Source: SVTX01 sp045632305
Lineage (GTDB): Bacteria; Bacillota; Clostridia; Oscillospirales; CAG-272
Assembly: GCA_045632305.1 (NCBI GenBank)
Contig: JAZQWL010000002.1
Coordinates: 1 to 7,012 of the forward strand
DNA length: 7,012 nt
Reading direction: 5' to 3'
How positions within the stretch are numbered: the stretch's first letter is position 1; each line of letters begins with the position of its first letter. This document shows, piece by piece, positions 5,596 through 7,012 of this stretch. The notes beneath the pieces are model-generated. The model saw nothing but the letters and a program-made list of their open reading frames with translations, did not search any database and was not told where the DNA came from. A program made the position numbers and the translations under genes.

Positions 5596-6954
5596 ATGAA
5601 CAAGAACGATATAATTGTCCTTGATATTATTGACATGAACAATCTCGGCGCGGGCGTCGGCAAGCTTTGCGGAGCGGTGATTTTCGTCACGGGTGCGGTT
5701 GCGGGCGACAAGGTTGAGTGCAAGATCATCAAGGTTACAAAAAATTATTACGTGGCGAAGCTCTTGTCGGTTCTGGAGAGATCCCCGAATCGCTCGGATG
5801 AAGAATTCTGTTCCGCCCCGCAATCCTGCGGCGGTTGTGTTTACAGAAACCTTACCCGCAAAGGTGAGCTTGAAATGAAGAAGGCGTATCTTGAGGGGCT
5901 TTTTTTGAAGGCGGGACTAACTGATGTGAATATTTTGCCCGTCATGGAGGTAAGCCCGAGAGGGAAGTATAGAAATAAGGCGCAGTATCCCGTCAGGGCA
6001 ACAAAGGACGGAATCCGCGCGGGATTTTTTGCGAGTAAAACACATTCCATCGTAAGCTCGGCGCATTGCGCTCTTGAGCCCGACATATTCGGTGACATCG
6101 TGACGGCAGTTTGCGATTTTGCGACCGAAAACGGCATTTCTGCTTACGATGAAGAGAGCGGTCGCGGAGTTTTGCGCCACATTTATCTTCGTCGCGGCGA
6201 AATAAGTGGTGAGATAATGCTTTGTCTTGTTATCAACGCTGATAAATTGCAGGGAAGTGATAAGCTTTGCGAGTTTGTCAAGGCGAATTTCCCCGAGGTC
6301 ACGACGCTTCTGCTAAACGTAAACAAGAAAAACACCAACGTTATTTTAGGTGATAAATACATAAATCTCTTTGGCAAGGGATATATTGAGGACACGCTTT
6401 GCGGTCTTAATTTCCGCATTTCTCCCGAGTCATTCTGGCAGGTGAACCGCGCGGGTGCGGAGGCGCTTTATAATTGTGCGCGCGAGCTTGCAGAGCTTAA
6501 GGGAAATGAAAATCTTCTTGACCTCTATTGCGGTACGGGCACGATTGGCCTTTCCATGGCAAGATACGTTCGTAGCGTTACGGGTGTTGAGATCGTCGAA
6601 GGCGCGGTTAAAAACGCAAGGGTAAATGCCGAGATCAACGGCATTGATAATGCAGAATTTTTCTGTGCGGATGCGTCAAAGACCGAGAGCATAGTTCCGA
6701 ATGATAAGAATTATGACGTGGTTATTCTCGATCCGCCCAGAAAGGGAACGACCGAGGAGCTTATTTCTTATATCGCAAAACGAGATATAAAGCGAGTTGT
6801 TTATATTTCCTGCGGTCCTGATACCTTGGCGAGAGATATAGTTACTTTCAGAAAATACGGTTATGATTGTGGCGATGTTCAGCCCGTGGATATGTTTCCG
6901 GCAACAGGGCATGTTGAATCTGTCGTTTGTCTCAAACGTCAGATTCAACAATGA
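5596..6954 (+). CDS. rlmD: 23S rRNA (uracil-C5)-methyltransferase, RlmD/RlmCD type
   Basis: SAM-dependent enzyme that forms m5U in 23S rRNA; family members modify U1939, and Firmicutes RlmCD both U747 and U1939, so the exact site is open. From the ATG at 5596 the protein has 452 residues. A TRAM RNA-binding domain (about 2-62) is followed by four cysteines for a 4Fe-4S cluster: Cys72, Cys78 and Cys81 in FCSAPQSCGGC, and Cys158 in AHCALEP. The methylase domain has SFWQVN (279-284), the SAM motif LLDLYCGTGTIGL (307-319), DPPRKG (379-384), catalytic Cys406 in SCGPDTLARD and the general base Glu441 in GHVESVV. An ATG at 5515 would add 27 residues ahead of the TRAM domain, overlapping the previous gene; 5596 is preferred. 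The Shine-Dalgarno candidate TAAGGA is distant (14 nt), so coupling is likely. The last residues (KRQIQQ) and the stop codon come from repeat-like DNA. Confidence 0.93.
   Translation: MNKNDIIVLDIIDMNNLGAGVGKLCGAVIFVTGAVAGDKVECKIIKVTKNYYVAKLLSVLERSPNRSDEEFCSAPQSCGGCVYRNLTRKGELEMKKAYLEGLFLKAGLTDVNILPVMEVSPRGKYRNKAQYPVRATKDGIRAGFFASKTHSIVSSAHCALEPDIFGDIVTAVCDFATENGISAYDEESGRGVLRHIYLRRGEISGEIMLCLVINADKLQGSDKLCEFVKANFPEVTTLLLNVNKKNTNVILGDKYINLFGKGYIEDTLCGLNFRISPESFWQVNRAGAEALYNCARELAELKGNENLLDLYCGTGTIGLSMARYVRSVTGVEIVEGAVKNARVNAEINGIDNAEFFCADASKTESIVPNDKNYDVVILDPPRKGTTEELISYIAKRDIKRVVYISCGPDTLARDIVTFRKYGYDCGDVQPVDMFPATGHVESVVCLKRQIQQ
6912..6950. repeat. Long hairpin inside the 3' end of rlmD
   Basis: TGTTGAATCTG (6912-6922) pairs with CAGATTCAACA (6940-6950), and CGTTTG (6924-6929) with CAAACG (6933-6938). 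There is one T-T mismatch between the two blocks and a 3-nt loop TCT: 17 pairs of a possible 18. The left arm encodes the conserved HVESVVCL end of the enzyme; the right arm encodes the nonconserved tail. No T-run follows, so a standard terminator is not supported. It looks like the first, longest palindrome of the array that continues to the window end. Confidence 0.85.
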
Positions 6955-7012
6955 ATTGCCGTCGGCATGAATTGCACTAACGTGCATGAATTGACCTTCG
7001 GTCATGAATTGC
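6952..7012. repeat. Tandem hairpin array with constant TGAAT linkers (cut by window end)
   Basis: The linker TGAAT occurs at 6952-6956, 6968-6972, 6987-6991 and 7005-7009. Between linkers lie perfect 5-bp hairpins of differing sequence: TGCCG-T-CGGCA (6957-6967), TGCAC-TAAC-GTGCA (6973-6986) and TGACC-TTC-GGTCA (6992-7004). Unit lengths are 16, 19 and 18 bp. Every arm begins TG and ends CA, so the longer constant string is CATGAATTG (6966-6974, 6985-6993, 7003-7011). A fourth unit begins at 7010 and is cut off. The first linker contains the rlmD stop codon TGA. Function unknown; the array is not a CRISPR, because the constant part is only 9 bp and the inserts are palindromic. Confidence 0.85.

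Noticed and set aside
6912..6950. Rho-independent terminator for rlmD
   Set aside because: The stem is strong, but it lies inside the coding region and no T-run follows.
6952..7012. CRISPR array
   Set aside because: Constant segments are only about 9 bp, the intervening pieces are 9-10 bp and palindromic with the linker ends, and no cas gene is present.

Overview
The window reads as a core-genome segment of a low-to-mid GC Gram-positive, most likely an uncultured gut-type member of the Clostridia. The reasons are TrmK (a mainly Firmicutes tRNA methylase) next to a Nif3-like protein, a DUF1858 protein, near-perfect sigma-A promoters, AAGGAG-type ribosome binding sites and T-tailed hairpin terminators. 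Placement below class level is not supported by what can be read here.

Layout. Positions 1-348 hold no convincing gene. They contain a run of small hairpins joined by a recurring 7-bp linker (TCATAAC, about 21-130), then a series of stem-loops (145-316) ending in a weak terminator-like hairpin, which may be a structured RNA. A promoter with extended -10 (349-377), flanked by TTGTAAAA-type dyads, drives pyk (421-1833, pyruvate kinase). pyk converges with prfB (1869-2978, minus strand, release factor 2), and one strong palindromic terminator serves both. prfB and a small DUF1858 gene (3158-3358) are transcribed divergently from two textbook sigma-A promoters with 17-bp spacers. A strong terminator hairpin (3373-3413) follows the DUF1858 gene. 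Then comes a tight same-strand cluster with 1-3 nt gaps: trmK (3428-4138), a Nif3/DUF34 metal protein (4140-4904), a metallophosphoesterase with unusual active-site motifs (4908-5594) and an RlmD/RlmCD-type 23S rRNA uracil methyltransferase (5596-6954). The window ends in a second hairpin array (6912-7012) whose first palindrome lies inside the 3' end of the methyltransferase gene and whose first linker supplies its stop codon.

Functionally, most genes are housekeeping: glycolytic ATP generation (pyk), translation termination (prfB), and tRNA and rRNA base methylation (trmK, rlmD), with two metal-centre proteins of less certain role between the methylases. No mobile-element gene, CRISPR array, rRNA or tRNA was seen. 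The most unusual content is non-coding: the two arrays in which the linker is constant while the hairpin stems vary in sequence yet keep perfect arms, and the stem-loop series upstream of pyk. Among proteins, the metallophosphoesterase stands out, with a substitution in each of its three signature metal-site motifs.
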